This document shows, piece after piece, positions 11,393-24,400 of a stretch of DNA of 64,000 bases (position 1 is the stretch's first letter; the number at the start of each line of letters is the position of its first letter). Made by a program: the position numbers and the translations under genes. Source of the stretch: Eutrigla gurnardus (Eukaryota; Chordata; Actinopteri; Perciformes; Triglidae); NCBI GenBank assembly GCA_963514095.1, contig OY741268.1, positions 29,841,358 through 29,905,357 of the forward strand, given 5' to 3'. A model generated the notes under the pieces. The model did not search any database and was not told where the DNA came from. It worked only from the letters and a program-made list of their open reading frames with translations.

Positions 11393-13383
11393 ATACGTTA
11401 TTAATCCTATTTCCTGCTGGAGTGCTGCTTGTAATTGTGTTCCGATTACTATGACGCACACATTCTGCAAATAGAAAACTTCCACAGCATGTCTTTTTGT
11501 CGTGCTTAGGTCTTTCGTTCTCACCTTTTACAGCTGGATGCAACAAGTACGAAGGGCATCTTCAGAAAGACATTAACGCATAAACGAGGTCGACGTACGA
11601 GGCGGCTTGACAGAGTGAATACAACGTAAAAGTAATTCACATCAAGTCGTCGTAAAACGCATAACTCTGGGAAACAACAAACAACACAGAACGTCGCCGC
11701 TACCAGATTATCTATGGGTGTCATTTTCCATTAACTTTGACAATTTTTTTTTATGTAAAGCAGAATGGCTTCTGAGGCTGTCGTTAATATAAATAATGGG
11801 AAAACAATCATTCTGAGTTCAGGGCCTTTTTACGGTATTGATGAATTTTTGGATGGAAGACGTGCAAATTATTAATCTCTTATCACTTCCATCATATCGG
11901 CGATGGGTGACACTGACTGGAGCAGATCCGATTTTTAATTAAGACCTTTATCTTCCTCATTTATCATTCAGGTGAACCACATACCCCCCCCCTTCTTCTT
12001 TTCCCCCTCCCCTCAGACCCTCCTTTTCCTCTTATATCGCCCTCTAATTTCCTTTTCATCTTTCTTCCCTCTCTCCTTCTCTTATCATAGCATCCTTGTC
12101 TGTCTTCGCCATGAAGTTCTTCTCTCCTCCGTCTTCCCTCATCTTCCTCCCATCACTACCTCCATGTACTTATCAGTCCTCTTGTACCAGCAAGCCTATG
12201 AAATATAGATCAGGCTTCATTACCTGCCTGCTCCTCTCTCAATTACTTTTCTTTTTTTGGTAAAAGCAACCCCCAACCTTTCTCTCCCCTCCACAATTCC
12301 CTTTCATCCACCTCCTGCTTTTTATCTGCCTATCAATCAATCCATCCACCTTTTGTTTGTCTGCTTTTTCTTCCGTAATCACTCCACATTGTCGTCCTAC
12401 CGAACCAGGCCACTTGAAGCCGGAGTTCTCACTCCGCCGCCACTTCCCAACCCTGTCTCTCCATCGCTCTCGCTCATTATCTCCTCGGTAACAGTCCCCA
12501 TGGTGATAGTGTAGCTGCAAATCCAGGACATCCTTGAGAAGAGGTGATACCTTTTTTTTCAGAAGTGGGGAGCGAGAGAGAGAGGGAGACCGAGATAGAA
12601 AGGAGCTAGGAAATGGGATGAGAGCAGCAGTGGAGGCAGAAAGTGAGGCGAAAGAAGCTGAGAATACTTTTTCGGAGCAGGTGAAACAGAAGGAGGGGGG
12701 CGAGGGGGGGAGAGGAGATGATGGGAAGGGACAGAGATGATGGTACAATGGAAGGAGGCAGTTATTGATAACATTGTGTGACCTTTTGTATTACAAAAAT
12801 GTAATGAGGACATATTGCATTAATAGTGGAAGTAGCCCAAAGGGGTGATGCTAGTGTGGTTAGAGCGGCCCTGCATCAGAAGGAACCAAAACAGTATTTG
12901 GGGTATACAACCACAACCACATGCTAAAAGAGACTCAAAGGACCTGTAGAGCTGCAACGTTTGGCACTAATTATCTGTAATATTTTGAGCAACATTTTTA
13001 GATTGCATCAGTTTAATATTTAAATGCTGCCTTTGGAAAAAAAGATTGATACATTTCTCACATTACACAACCTTTTCAAGTCAGATAAAAGGTAACGTTT
13101 ATTGCTCCGTCGGCGACAGTAATAACAGTTTGCTGGCTTACTGTAGCGTGAATTCTTTTTTTTCGTTCCATTTTCTTCTTCTGCCAGGAGTCTGAAGATG
13201 ACTTCTGTTGGCAGACTGAGAGCAGAGGAAGACGAGGAGGAGAAGAAGAAGAGTCAGCGTAAAGAAAGTAAAGATTTGAAGGAAGAAGGGGAGACGACGC
13301 TGGGAAGGGAAGAGACGAGGAGAGGAAGGAACTTGGAGGGGGAAAAGAGAAGACAGCTATTCAAGACATGAGGAGGTGGGAGG
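11393..13383. other. Non-coding sequence with paired pyrimidine- and purine-rich blocks
   Basis: About 11980-12480 is pyrimidine-rich on the plus strand and about 12540-12740 is purine-rich. Another purine-rich block lies at 13200-13360. Open frames here follow this bias. One weak exon-like configuration near 13188 is described under findings. Confidence 0.6.
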
Positions 13384-13415
13384 ACACACACACACACACG
13401 CACACACACACACAC
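13384..13415. repeat. (CA)n microsatellite
   Basis: CA tract with one CG interruption at about 13399-13400. Confidence 0.95.
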
Positions 13416-15156
13416 CATCTGAGCCCTCCTGTACGAAGCTCCGGTTCTCCAGAGTTGGAGAGACAGTGGGTGTGTGTGTTCGTTGGCTCAAATCCCAGGT
13501 AGAGTGGGAGGGATTTGTTTATTTCTCTTCCTCTTAATGTCAAAATGCCATCTCTGTTTAGAAGTGGGATCTGCATGTGTGTGTGTGTGTGTGTTATTTT
13601 CAGAGCATGTATCCATGTGGAGGCTCTGTACAGTATACGTGTGATTTTAATTATAATTCATAGAATTTCAGATACCTTTACTGTCACATTGGGTTTCCAT
13701 GGTGATATATTGTTATGTGACGGGTCACTGCAGACCGGCTTTACAAGCACAGTGTTCACTTGACTTTGAAGGTATCGTCTCATGGGTTAAACTCCTTTTT
13801 CCCCAGTATGTAACAAAAATATGAAGTTGCTTTTATTCTCCATTTAAAAAAAGAAAAGAAAAAAAAACGTTCTCTCACAAAATAATGAACAATTCGAGAT
13901 GTAGGTCACATCTCGAACACTAGGAGGCGCTATCTAAAAAAGAAAGAAGGACAGTTTCATGTGCAACTCAATGCTTTGAATCTAAATCTAAAGTCAGTTT
14001 TCATATTCTTCAACAGAAACTAAACTGCATCATTTATATGACAAAACTCTGATAAGCAACTGTGTTCCATTATTTTATTGTTGCACAGAATAGAGAGGAG
14101 GTTCTGTACTAAAGCTAGCTTCTGGTGTATTTAGCAAGACATGGTGAAATGGGTAAGAACATTTGTCAGGATCAGGAATACACAGGAAGGAAGGTTTGTG
14201 CATCTTTGTGTTCCTAAATTAGCTTGACACTATATCTGATTCTTCTCCTTAATTTCCTATTTTAATATTCAGCCTCTCTCCCATGTGGACCGAGGGGAGA
14301 TAGGGAAATTAATTAGGTGGGAGGGGGAGGACCAAAGTCAAAGAAAGAATGAAGATGAGACATCTGGTAAATCATTCAGCAGACGAGAACAGGTGGCTCT
14401 CCCTCTCCTCCCCCCTCCCCCCTCACGTCATCCATACTTTTACTGGGTGAAATATTTATTGGGCTGCCACAAAACGAGGCACTCATAATTTGGTTTCCGC
14501 GCATGGTGGCACTCGGGCTCATTACAAGTAAATATTATGTGCCATATGCTTTCATTTTTACTGACTAATGTCCTACAAACTAATGTGCTATTACCAAGGG
14601 AGGACAGAGGACGAGAGGGGAGGGTTGGCTTTGTCGAGACAAAAGAAAGAGATCCAAAGAAAGTGGTTTTTAGTAACTCGTCATCGTACCGGTTCGTAGG
14701 TTTCGTCTCAGACTGCGGCCGCATCCCGAGTTTAGAAATCCTATGTTTCATCCCGGTTTGTTCTGGATAGCTGTTAGCCAGTTTGCTTAATTGTTGTAAG
14801 TAAACTGCATAAGAACAAAAGTTCTTCTGGCATTTTTGACAATGTACAAATGGCTTCGGGTTAATTATTCCGCCCTTGATTCTGGTGTGGAACTAATTCT
14901 GATTTGCATAAAGGTGAACTGAGACGGACACAATCTACTCTGAGATTCGGCCAACAGAGATGCAAAGGAAAGCTTTCCTTTAATCCCAGATAGAAAACCC
15001 TTCCAACGACGAGTCTATGTGGACCCGAGCCATCAGAGTTCAGAATCAATTTGTCGATTACTTAATTGTGTTCCCTTCATTTAAAAGATTTGTAGTCACT
15101 GACGCTCTAGTTCATTCACTTCAAGATAAGCGTTTGCATCCCAGTACAAATGCACA

Positions 15157-15159
<3 letters not shown>
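13416..15159. other. Non-coding sequence, no gene seen
   Basis: It contains a short (TG)n near 13577-13592 and homopurine/homopyrimidine patches near 14285-14430. No exon was recognised. Confidence 0.5.

Positions 15160-15188
<29 letters not shown>
15160..15188. repeat. (TG)n microsatellite
   Basis: About 14 uninterrupted TG units. Confidence 0.95.
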
Positions 15189-18100
15189 ATCTTCGGATGT
15201 CTTTAGTTCATCTGTTGCTGCTTAAAAAAATGTCTGTGTTCGGGTCGGTACGTAACAAGCGCCGTTTTATGGGGATGAATGCTAAGCAACCACCTCTCTG
15301 CAACCCAGTTAGGATTTAGCAGCCTTTCAATTAGCTCCTTGTGTATAATACAGCTGAGGCTTTTTGTCTCACACACTCCAGATCGACTTTGTAGGAGAGG
15401 ATCCCGAGAAAGAGAATCCTGAGAGAGACAGAGAGAGCAGCAGAAATCCAATATGTCCACACTTGTGATTCTAAAGGGCATTTGGACTTGAGGCGCTGGA
15501 CTGAAGTGAATATGCAAACTAATTGACTCACTTTACATTCAGAGCAGGCGCCGTACATCCTAATTAATATAGCGTTACTCCCGGCCGCTGGACAATAGCG
15601 GTTTAATGGCTCCCACTGTAAAGGTGCCAAAAAGAGCTACTGCTGCGTCTTTCGATGTGGAGAAATTAGAGCCTTCCATTGTCACACTCGCTAAATGCAT
15701 GTCGACAAGGCCAGATAAGCTCCAGAACAAAAAGATGACATTACATTTATGGCGCTGAGAGTCTCACTCTTGCTGCGCTGCCACTGAATTGTATCCAGAC
15801 GGATGTTTGAGTTTCATGACTTTTGGGGGTGACGTGTAAAAGGATGGGATGAAGTGCTACTTTCACCTCAAAGTAGATCATCAAGTTCAGTCATAGTCAA
15901 ATGAGTTGTTTGTTGAGACGGAGTATTTAAAGCCATGACACACTCAGCGGTGTGTTCATGCCACCAGCTGTGTGCCTCCTTCATCATCTCACAGACTGTG
16001 GGGACTGCTGGTTGGAGTTGATGGGGCTATACAACAACACAGGAAAGATGAGCGGGGAAATAACATCGTTCAACAAGCTACTGTTTTCTCATTTCTGCAG
16101 AACAAACATCTCAAGTTAAGCAAAAACATTATAAAAAGTGCTACTTAGTTGGATCCTGCTGCGATAATCAACTATACGAACTAACACATTCACCAGCTGC
16201 TTCATACAATGACGACTTACTAGTGATATTTGTCATTTCTCATATTGTATGTATTTTCTGAATGGTGTGTGTAATAGTACGGTGGCTCAGAGGGTCAAAA
16301 CAGGAAAAGAGGCAACGCAACGGCGTTTTCAAGTGGACAATGATTGCTTGTCACTGATTGGATGCCCCATCTATCAATCCGTGGCATAAGATGGTACTTG
16401 ATCAGATGCCTTTGCGTTGCTGCGTCTCTCGTTGCTCACACTTTGCAACCAACAAATTTACATGAGAACACAACAACTGAACATGAGAGAATATCTTCTC
16501 TTGTAGGCACATCGTGTCGGGTTATGGTTCAAGTGTTGGCAATAATAGATAATATATGTAATAAATGAAAATATTTGACTTAATGTATCCTATGAAACTT
16601 TAATTGGGGCCTGAACATATTTTGAAAACCAAAGGACTTAACTTCTGGACTAACTGTATATAAACTATAAATATATTTTTATTTGGCTCCATCTGAAGCA
16701 GCTACAGCAGTAAAAAGCTGCTTGAACAATGACTCATCAGTAACAATCTCATCCTGTATTAGAGGAATACCACTCTGAGGGGATATTTGTTAGCAGAACA
16801 AGTCGTTTTCATTTTCATACTATAACCTGGATAATTCCACCATTGCTCAACTTCATTATGAATGCATTGGCCGTCCAGCCTTCATGATCTAAATAATGCA
16901 AACGTGTATTTTAATTATGCGTATTTACCCAGTTGGCTTCCACCACGTAGAAAGACCTGGACCTCTTGATTCTGGGCAGCGATGATGGCACTGACTATTA
17001 CATTATTAAGTCTTTCTTCCCAGAGGGCATCTTACCATCTCGACCTCTTCGCCACATTGAAGCTGCGTGTTAGTGAAGATATAAATGCTCCTCTCGCTTC
17101 GTAGGACTTTGTCGCTGCTGTTTGAAAGGAGAAATATACTGATACGTATCAAATTAATTGTCTGTTTTATCATAATTGTGTGTCATTATGTGACTGACTA
17201 TTACAGAGAATTCTGCATTTGGAGCTGGCTTATGATCAGTGGAAGACATGAATAAGTCATTGTTCATTGGCTAAGACTCTCATCCCACAGCTGTATATCA
17301 ATTATGGCGAGCTGCGTCTGGGTGGAATATTTCCTCTGTGAGCTGATTTGTGATCTAAAGAACGTGCACCTTCAAAACAGAACGCACGCATGCCGTTTCT
17401 CTCATCTCACCTCATTAATATGCGTGAACATGTGCAACCCGTAACCAAAGCATTCAGAGGCGAGTTTTAATCTATGATTAAAAAAAAAATGAAAAACCTA
17501 TTTTAAATACATCATGCTCATACTCTGCCATTAACAGGGAGAAAAAAACGATCTTCCATCTGGCTCCTCGACAGTGGAAGACATTATATTCCACTTAATC
17601 CATGTAGAGTTTCTCACTGAGTCATCGACTGAATACCACTCGATGAATATGTGTTATGTAGGAGGTATGAAGAGATCAATGGCTGAACAGAATGAGTGTT
17701 TTACTAGGAGGGGGGCACGCAAGTAAGTTTGATCACAACTTACAACAACGCTCTTTGCATCAAATAAACAATTTCTCGAATCCAGTCTGTCCTCCTACAA
17801 TGTCTATAGTAGATGTTAGATATTATTGTGAGACGACACCCACGGCTATAATGCATTACTATCTGCTTATAGCACTGTGGAATTATAGTTGTTATATATT
17901 CATAATGCTTATATCAATAATCATCACACATCATATGAAGTATTTTATAATGAGTTAAAATGCAACAATGATAATAATTCATGTCATTCACTGACGTTTT
18001 TTTAAAGGATGATGGTGCATTTTAATTCTCATAGTTGTAATATATTATGTACATTTTTACAGGCATTATAATCTTTTTGTATAATCCATTACAATATACC

Positions 18101-19157
18101 ATATTAATAAAATACCATATTAATAACTGGTTGGAGTTGAGCTAAGAATGGAGGATGTTTGCCAAAAGCACCCGAAGATGATTTTAGACTAATTATTGGA
18201 GGAATAAACTGAGATAACAGTGGAAGTTATAAACTCAGATATTTTAGGCAGTTAACTCAAGTCAGCTTGCAACTCGTCTTACAACAACATATATCCAACA
18301 CGCCCTTCAATCACGGTGATGTATTAAATGTCTCGTTCACTCTTTTAACGACTTCAGCCGCTGATGTTCTAGTCGCCAGCAGTTTTGGAGCTCCCCGCCA
18401 AACGCTCCACATCAGAGCCAAACCAGCGTTGGCAACAGTGCTCGCAAATTGCTGCTCCGGAGCAACGTGTGAACTGTTTGAAGCTCGCTGATGCATCACC
18501 GACACATCCCAAATGTTTAGCAGGCTAAATATGTGGACCTGTCGGAGAGTATCGGAGAGCTATGAGTTGCATTTGGACCAAAGTTAGAGAGGAAAATGGA
18601 ATAAATGGTAAGATGAGATGATAATCAACTACACGCATGGTATCACGTAATGTACCAAGTCACCTCTGGAGTGTTTTCATGATGAAACATAGTTTGGAGT
18701 CCAGACAAAGTCATCTGGTATTCCTCAGGCGTGTCTTTGAGGTTGTGAACCCCCCATCACCCGTCTTGAACTACTTCAAAAATCCTGATTTACAAGATAG
18801 TTGTGTCATCTGAACGGCTTTGAAAGTCGAGTTGTGTGAACTTGGCTGAAGATGTCTTTTTGCTTCACGCTTCGTGCTACACTGCTGCTCCCCTGAAAGC
18901 TACGCTGTCGTTCAGCGCTCCAGCTGCTGCTCATTCTCCACCTTCGCCCCGGCATCCATTCATCGGTTCGGAGGTTACTGTTGTCACTCTTCCCTCTGTG
19001 CTGTCCTTGGCATAATGGGTTCTCACAATGTCCCTGATTTAATGCAGAACACATTGTGCTCACAATAATCAAGCCGATAGAATACTACACTTAGACAGTC
19101 ACAATCAGTATAATAATCAAGCCAAGTCCAAAATATCTAAAGGAGGGCTTGGAAACT
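15189..19157. other. Non-coding sequence, possibly containing conserved regulatory DNA
   Basis: No coding or repeat signal was recognised across about 4 kb. Stretches such as 15240-15560 have balanced composition and homeodomain-like TAATTA/CAATTA words, which is typical of but not diagnostic for conserved non-coding elements. A cross-species alignment would be needed to say more. Confidence 0.4.
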
Positions 19158-19505
19158 GGGACTCAAAGGTAGAGCGAGTTGTCCTCCAATGAGAAGATTG
19201 GTGGTTCAAATCCCGGCTCCTCCAGTCTGCATGGTGAAAGGGCAAGATGTGAATGGCTGTTTGTCTCTATATGTTATTTTGTTTGTTCCTGTCCAGGTTA
19301 AACCCTGCCTTCGCCAAATGACAGCCCCCCGTGACCCTGAATACAGGATAAGCGGTAGACGATGGATGGATGTGTATGAATAGATTGTCATGTGTCGGTG
19401 ACTCTGCCATCAGTGTATGAATGTGTGTGAGAACGGGTAAAAGTGACTACTAGCTAACTACAGCTCCTGTAGTTAGCTAGAAAAGACCTATATAAATGCA
19501 TTTAT
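19158..19505 (+). mobile_element. Composite SINE: one tRNA-derived SINE interrupted by another
   Basis: The outer element starts with an A-box-like GGTAGAGCG (19169) and a B box GGTTCAAATCCCGGC (19203). It appears to resume at about 19372 with GTATGAATGTGTGTGAGAAC and ends near CCTATATAAATGC (about 19500). Between 19248 and 19371 lies the body and tail of the V-SINE-like family (TGTGAATGGCTGTTTGTCTC, AACCCTGCCTTCGCC, ATACAGGATAAGCGGTAGA, GATGGATGG). The inner piece lacks its head. The outer consensus is recalled from general knowledge of fish SINEs, so exact junctions are approximate. Confidence 0.7.
19450..19480. repeat. Perfect 14-bp-arm inverted repeat
   Basis: CTAGCTAACTACAG, a 3-base loop CTC, then CTGTAGTTAGCTAG. 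The arms are perfectly complementary. It lies in the 3' part of the composite SINE, where related elements carry a short stem near the AGAAAAG box. Confidence 0.95.
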
Positions 19506-19980
19506 AGATTGAGATCACAAAGATTATTGTTGGCTTATGATTTTTTCTGCTCAAAACGTGCTTGTATGTGTCTGCTGGAATTTGAAAGCTAATTTCTGAC
19601 GAATATCTGGCCTTAACCATGGACATGAGGCAAGACTGAGGTCTATTTATAGGCTTCCCAAACCGCTTGCCAATGTGTAATATTGTGTACGGTATCCACA
19701 TGCATTACAGAGATGGCTGCAGTCTGCATCGATCCATTACTTCTGGGAGAGCGCTGAAGTCGTCCTTGCATTAGGTGATTGGTATTACCTGTTTCAGTGC
19801 GTCTCAAAATAATAATCGGACTGTAAACGAGCAGCGTGCACAGAAGGAAATGGATGGCGTTGATGTCCGCTGGCTACGCCCGAACCCCAGAAATATAGTC
19901 CCTGATTCTCGGAGGCCGATCCGTGGTCAGGTCGATGGCCGGAGAGTCTCAGGATCAGCTGACATAGCTACAATCTCTCT
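19506..19980. other. Non-coding sequence, no gene seen
   Basis: A 104-codon open frame starting at 19775 has no recognisable domain and runs into repeat-like sequence. No gene was supported. Confidence 0.5.
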
Positions 19981-20065
19981 AATCAAATTAAAGATCCCAA
20001 TCAGAACCAGAACCAGGTCTTCACATACAAGGAATCTGCTTTGGTGGTCCTTACATAGTGTAATC
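19981..20065 (+). repeat. Probable teleost dispersed-repeat fragment
   Basis: Words such as CCCAATCAGAACCAG followed by CACATACAAGGAATCTGC match the pattern of a very common fish repeat (AATCAGAATCAG ... CACATACAAGGAATTTG) that I know from teleost sequence in general. The fragment is short and diverged. Confidence 0.45.
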
Positions 20066-20591
20066 TGTCAAAGGCAACTTCAAAGATAACAACCATAAAG
20101 GTACAGCACGGACCAACCTGCCTCTACTCTCTGTTTATCTACACCAGGAAGCTGCCAAACCCAACCTGTTCTCTGCTAGTCGCCATCATCGAGCTGCTGC
20201 CCTTTAATTGGGCGAAGGGTTAAGTGCTGGAGCAGGAGATATATAACCCCCCCTCACCACACCGCATTTGATTCACTGGAGGTGCACTTGATTTATGTTG
20301 CCCTCAAGTTTTATATTTCCCTCAAGTGGGAGCAGCACTTTTAAGTAAATATAAATCACATTTTAAACAGATCGCAGTAGTTTGCAAAGAATCCCGAGAG
20401 CATCTACAATAGGTAATTACGATTACCAAAGGATTAAATTATGTTTTGAAGTGTTTAAAGAGGTTAAAAAAACCATCACTAAGGTGAGGTCATCTGAATT
20501 ACCCATATGTTTGTTTAAAGGGTTCTTTAATGTGACAGTGTTTTGTTCTGTGTCACTTATAGAAAACTTCTGAGTCTATTAAAATTTAAGA
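20066..20591. other. Non-coding sequence with one TATA-like box
   Basis: GAGATATATAACCCC at about 20238 is TATA-like, followed by CTCACCACACCG. No downstream exon, polyadenylation site or LTR boundary could be tied to it, so it is not called as a promoter. Confidence 0.4.
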
Positions 20592-20621
20592 CTCTCTCTC
20601 TCTCTCTCTGTCTCTCTCTCT
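20592..20621. repeat. (CT)n microsatellite
   Basis: CT tract with one G interruption at about 20610. Confidence 0.95.
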
Positions 20622-21470
20622 TTACTGACTGCTCTTTGATGGCTGCCGTTTGATTTTCTGGAGCTGCAGCCCGACATTCATCATGTCCAAAGCCTTGAAA
20701 CATTTTCCCAAAAGAGAGAGTCTTTGAAAAACAAAAGGAAAAACTGCCCCGGGAGAGGTCAGGAAGTCCTGCTGGCAGCAAACTGATCCCCTAACAGGAC
20801 AATCGCTACAGTGCAAATGGCTGATCTGTGAGTCGATGTGGTCCCTGGTCAGATTCGCTCCATTCTGTTAAGATCCGAGCAGAGTCGCTGCTTAGATACA
20901 GAAAAATGTGTTTCACTCCAATTCAGATAAAAAGTATTAAAGCAGGACAAGCAACGCTTGTGTAATGAATTGAAATGATTACAACCAGTAGCAATTCTTT
21001 CTTCCAGCTCGACTCCAGCAACTCGCTTGGTGTGAATTTATATTCTCTGTCCTCTATTGAAACAGAAATATTAGGAACAAATTGATAACCATAACCACAA
21101 CCCTTCCCTCGCCTTGAGCATACCATTGTAAATCCAAGATATTGTTTTATACCATACCTGGTGGTAGGTTTGCATTGTATCATCCAGTGTTGTGTAGAGG
21201 ATTTAGCAGTTAGCTGTGTCCTGTATTCTCTAGGACAACTGTATGATGGGATCTTAATCCCCCGACTACACCACCTTTTGGGTCCTGATTATTTCCAGTG
21301 CAAGCACCCGGAGCTAACATGGTCGGTGAGCTGTTCGTCTGCTGGACAGACTTGTTGGTGATTCGGGGTCATTATGTGGAAGTGGGAGCTTGACATTTAC
21401 ACGGAGACTAGAAGCTACTCTGTCTCCGCCGAAATACTTTGAACTAAACACTGTCTTGTCTCAACTGTCT
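20622..21470. other. Non-coding sequence, no gene seen
   Basis: No exon, RNA gene or shared repeat was recognised in this interval. Confidence 0.5.
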
Positions 21471-21494
21471 CTGTCTGTCTGTCTGTCTGTCTGT
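21471..21494. repeat. (GTCT)n microsatellite
   Basis: Six consecutive GTCT units. Confidence 0.9.
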
Positions 21495-24400
21495 TCGCAT
21501 CGTTTTCTACATTCTCTCTCTGTATTCACTTCACTTCACTCCCCCTGACACACTCATTTGTTTCTTTCTCCTCGTCTGGAAAGTGCCGTGCTTTGGACTG
21601 GGGATAAAGAAAGCATGCTGGGGCTTATATTTATAGCAGTGTTTTATAATTAAGGTAATTTTGTTGTTTGTCTCTTCTCTCCATCTTTCTTTTTGAGTTC
21701 AAGGCAAGAACTCCCCTCAACCTAGCATGCCCTTCTGTTTCCCGGCTTAGTTTTCTACGTGAATCCACCTTCTTTCTACCTCTCTTTGTACCCACAACCC
21801 CCCTCCCCCCTGCCCCGCCTTCCCCCTCTCTCCCCTTCATCTGCACCCAACACATTCCTTCCTCATCTCAGCCAGTCTCCGCTTTTATTTCTTTTCATTT
21901 CCGTCTTTTTCTGTTCTATGCGTCGGCCCACTCATCACCCTCCACTTACCCGCCTCTCTCTCTCTGCAATCGCAATCCAACTCGCCTCCCTTAGTCCAAC
22001 CCTCTCCCGGGGCCTAATTAATTTACTGAAACCTCAATCAGCCTTTTCCACACCATTACCATAACCCCGTATCCCGTTTGATACTCTCTGCTTTCTGAGG
22101 GTGGGGGGGCATTAGTGATGATTACGTTCAGGATCCGATCCGTCCCCTTCCCGCCGCCGCGACGCCATCGTCCCCGTTCCTCCTTAATACAACGGTGTAA
22201 TGATGGCGTTCAACGCCCCTCGCTCGGGTCAGAACAAATTGAATCTTAACAGCAAAGTTCTGAGGCGTCTGAGTTCCATCAGAGAGAACTGTGGGTGGCA
22301 AGTCTCTCGGGGAGGAAATGAACTCATCTGAAGTCAGGAGGGAGAGATAGTAAAGGGGAGATGGGGGAGAGAGATAAGGAGATGGAAAAGAGCAAGTGAA
22401 AGACATGATGAGAGACGAGAGGAAGATCATGAGGGACAAACGGAGAATGTGAGTATTCAAGGCTTCTAGGACGGATGCTTCATGGTTTATTCATACTAAT
22501 AACCGAGGTTGCATGTTTTCCTACATGCATTCAACACGTGTAGATAATAAGATGCGGTGAGCTGAGGAAAATAAGTCGATACAACTGTAGGAAAAGAAAG
22601 AAGAAAAGGCGAGGAGAAAGGAGGTCAAGGAGAATTGGGGGAGTTTGGAAGACACCAGAGCAGTCGGTCTGCTAGAAACTCAGGGAAGCTGCTTTTCTGC
22701 ATTGAAATGGTAACATCAACATACTAACAGGCTCACAACGACAAAGGCAACATGCTGGCCTTCATCTTGGGCCTTGTTTGGAAAATCTGTTTTATTTTTT
22801 GGGCATATCCAGATTGAAATGTGAGTTTTTTGGGGGGGATTATTTCGCAAATCCAAACCACAATTGGAGGAGGTTTGAAATGTGATCCCAATCAAATTAT
22901 TACAGATGCGTCTTAGCCCGGATGCTCAACTCTGATTTCAAAGTGTCTTTTTAGCAGGCACTCACTACTAGCAGAGATCTTTGAAGCCTGTAGCCATGGC
23001 GACAGCACAGAGCGTCAGAACGTATACCAACCTCTTCGGTCGCTGAGTTTGTCCATGGAGGATGGAGGATTTCCGCACCGCCACTCGACATTGTGATTGT
23101 AAGGAGGGCGTAATGATGGCAATCTCCATTCTCTCATGGTTTGGTATCGGTACCCAAAAACCTGGATCAGATCACTTGTTAATCAGTCTGTCTTAAAGAT
23201 CTGATTTCAGAAACAAAAAGATTTGCCTGCAGTGTGAACGCAGGTCAGCAAGCTAACATCTGCTAATACGTGCAAAAACACCCTTATATGGTAACTTGAT
23301 TTTACGTTTTAATTAAACTTATTTATGACACATGAAGCTAGGACATATGAAGAAGAATCCACTGGGTTGTCCTGAAAAAAAACCCCTCCAAACTATGCCA
23401 TTTGTGTGTTTTGGCCTCTTTTGTAAATCAGCACTTGGGTAACATTTCATTCGAGCTATAATTTATCAACGTATTGCAACAGAGGGGAAGCCACTGCAAT
23501 TATTACTCAGCAGAGTTTCTGCAGACATAAGACTAACTACTGGAAGGGAGAAAAAGGCATGAGTATAAATCACTGCTTCATATTCTGATGTAAACAAAGG
23601 GCCACAGTTGGCTCGTATCCCTGATGAGAATTCACCCTCTGAACAAGAGTTAATTTTGCTGGGGAACAAATATTATGTCAATCCTCGATATATTTGAAGG
23701 CAGTTAGAGGCAAATGTGTCACCCATCAACGTAAATCTCACCGGTGACGCTCTGGGACGCTACGGGAGCAGCTTTCACCAGTTTAAAGGAGACATTCCCA
23801 TGATGCCCGATGCCCACCGGCTGTGGTGAGACTTCGGAGTGCAAAGGGGAAATTGCTGCAGGGTTAGAAATAAGTGCTCTAAGCTAGCATGGCGTGAAGT
23901 CACTCTGGGCCGGTCTGACCTTACTGCCTGGACCACGGCTGCTGCTGCTCCAACTGGAGACTTAAGACCGACTATGATTTGTCTCCAATTTCTCTGTGCA
24001 TTTAAACAATGCAATGAAAGTGGACTAATAATGGTAATTGTAGTGAAAGTGCTCCCGACTTACCAGTTGGTTTAAAAGATTAATGAGGAGCGACGACTCT
24101 AAGGCCTGGAGAGGACGGGCGCTCCCACACGTTCAAGTTTTTATGACGCTGGCGAGCAGTTGGTCGTCGAGTGCTTCTTAGGAATCGTCCAGTATCAACA
24201 TTTAGTCTGGCAGTGAGGTTGGACGTAGAAGACAAAACGGCGAACGGGGCGAAAAGTCAACACAAAACTGACATATAATGCAGCCTGAGTTGAAAGATTC
24301 ACCGACAGAAATAGAACACAGCGATGTTGAGGATGACATACATAAAAGAGAAATGTGAGCTAAAAATGATAAATAATTCAACGCCTATTTAGAGCTGCTA

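Noticed and set aside
10604..11524. Long minus-strand frames of YLPT repeats as a threonine/proline-rich protein
   Set aside because: They are the translation of a tetranucleotide array. Open frames exist only because the period is compatible in more than one frame. There is no start context or flanking exon.
12840..12910. tRNA-like stretch (GTGTGGTTAGAGCGG)
   Set aside because: Only an A-box-like word; no B box or SINE body follows.
20230..20270. TATA box and promoter or LTR
   Set aside because: An isolated TATA-like word without a terminal repeat, polyadenylation signal or downstream transcript evidence.
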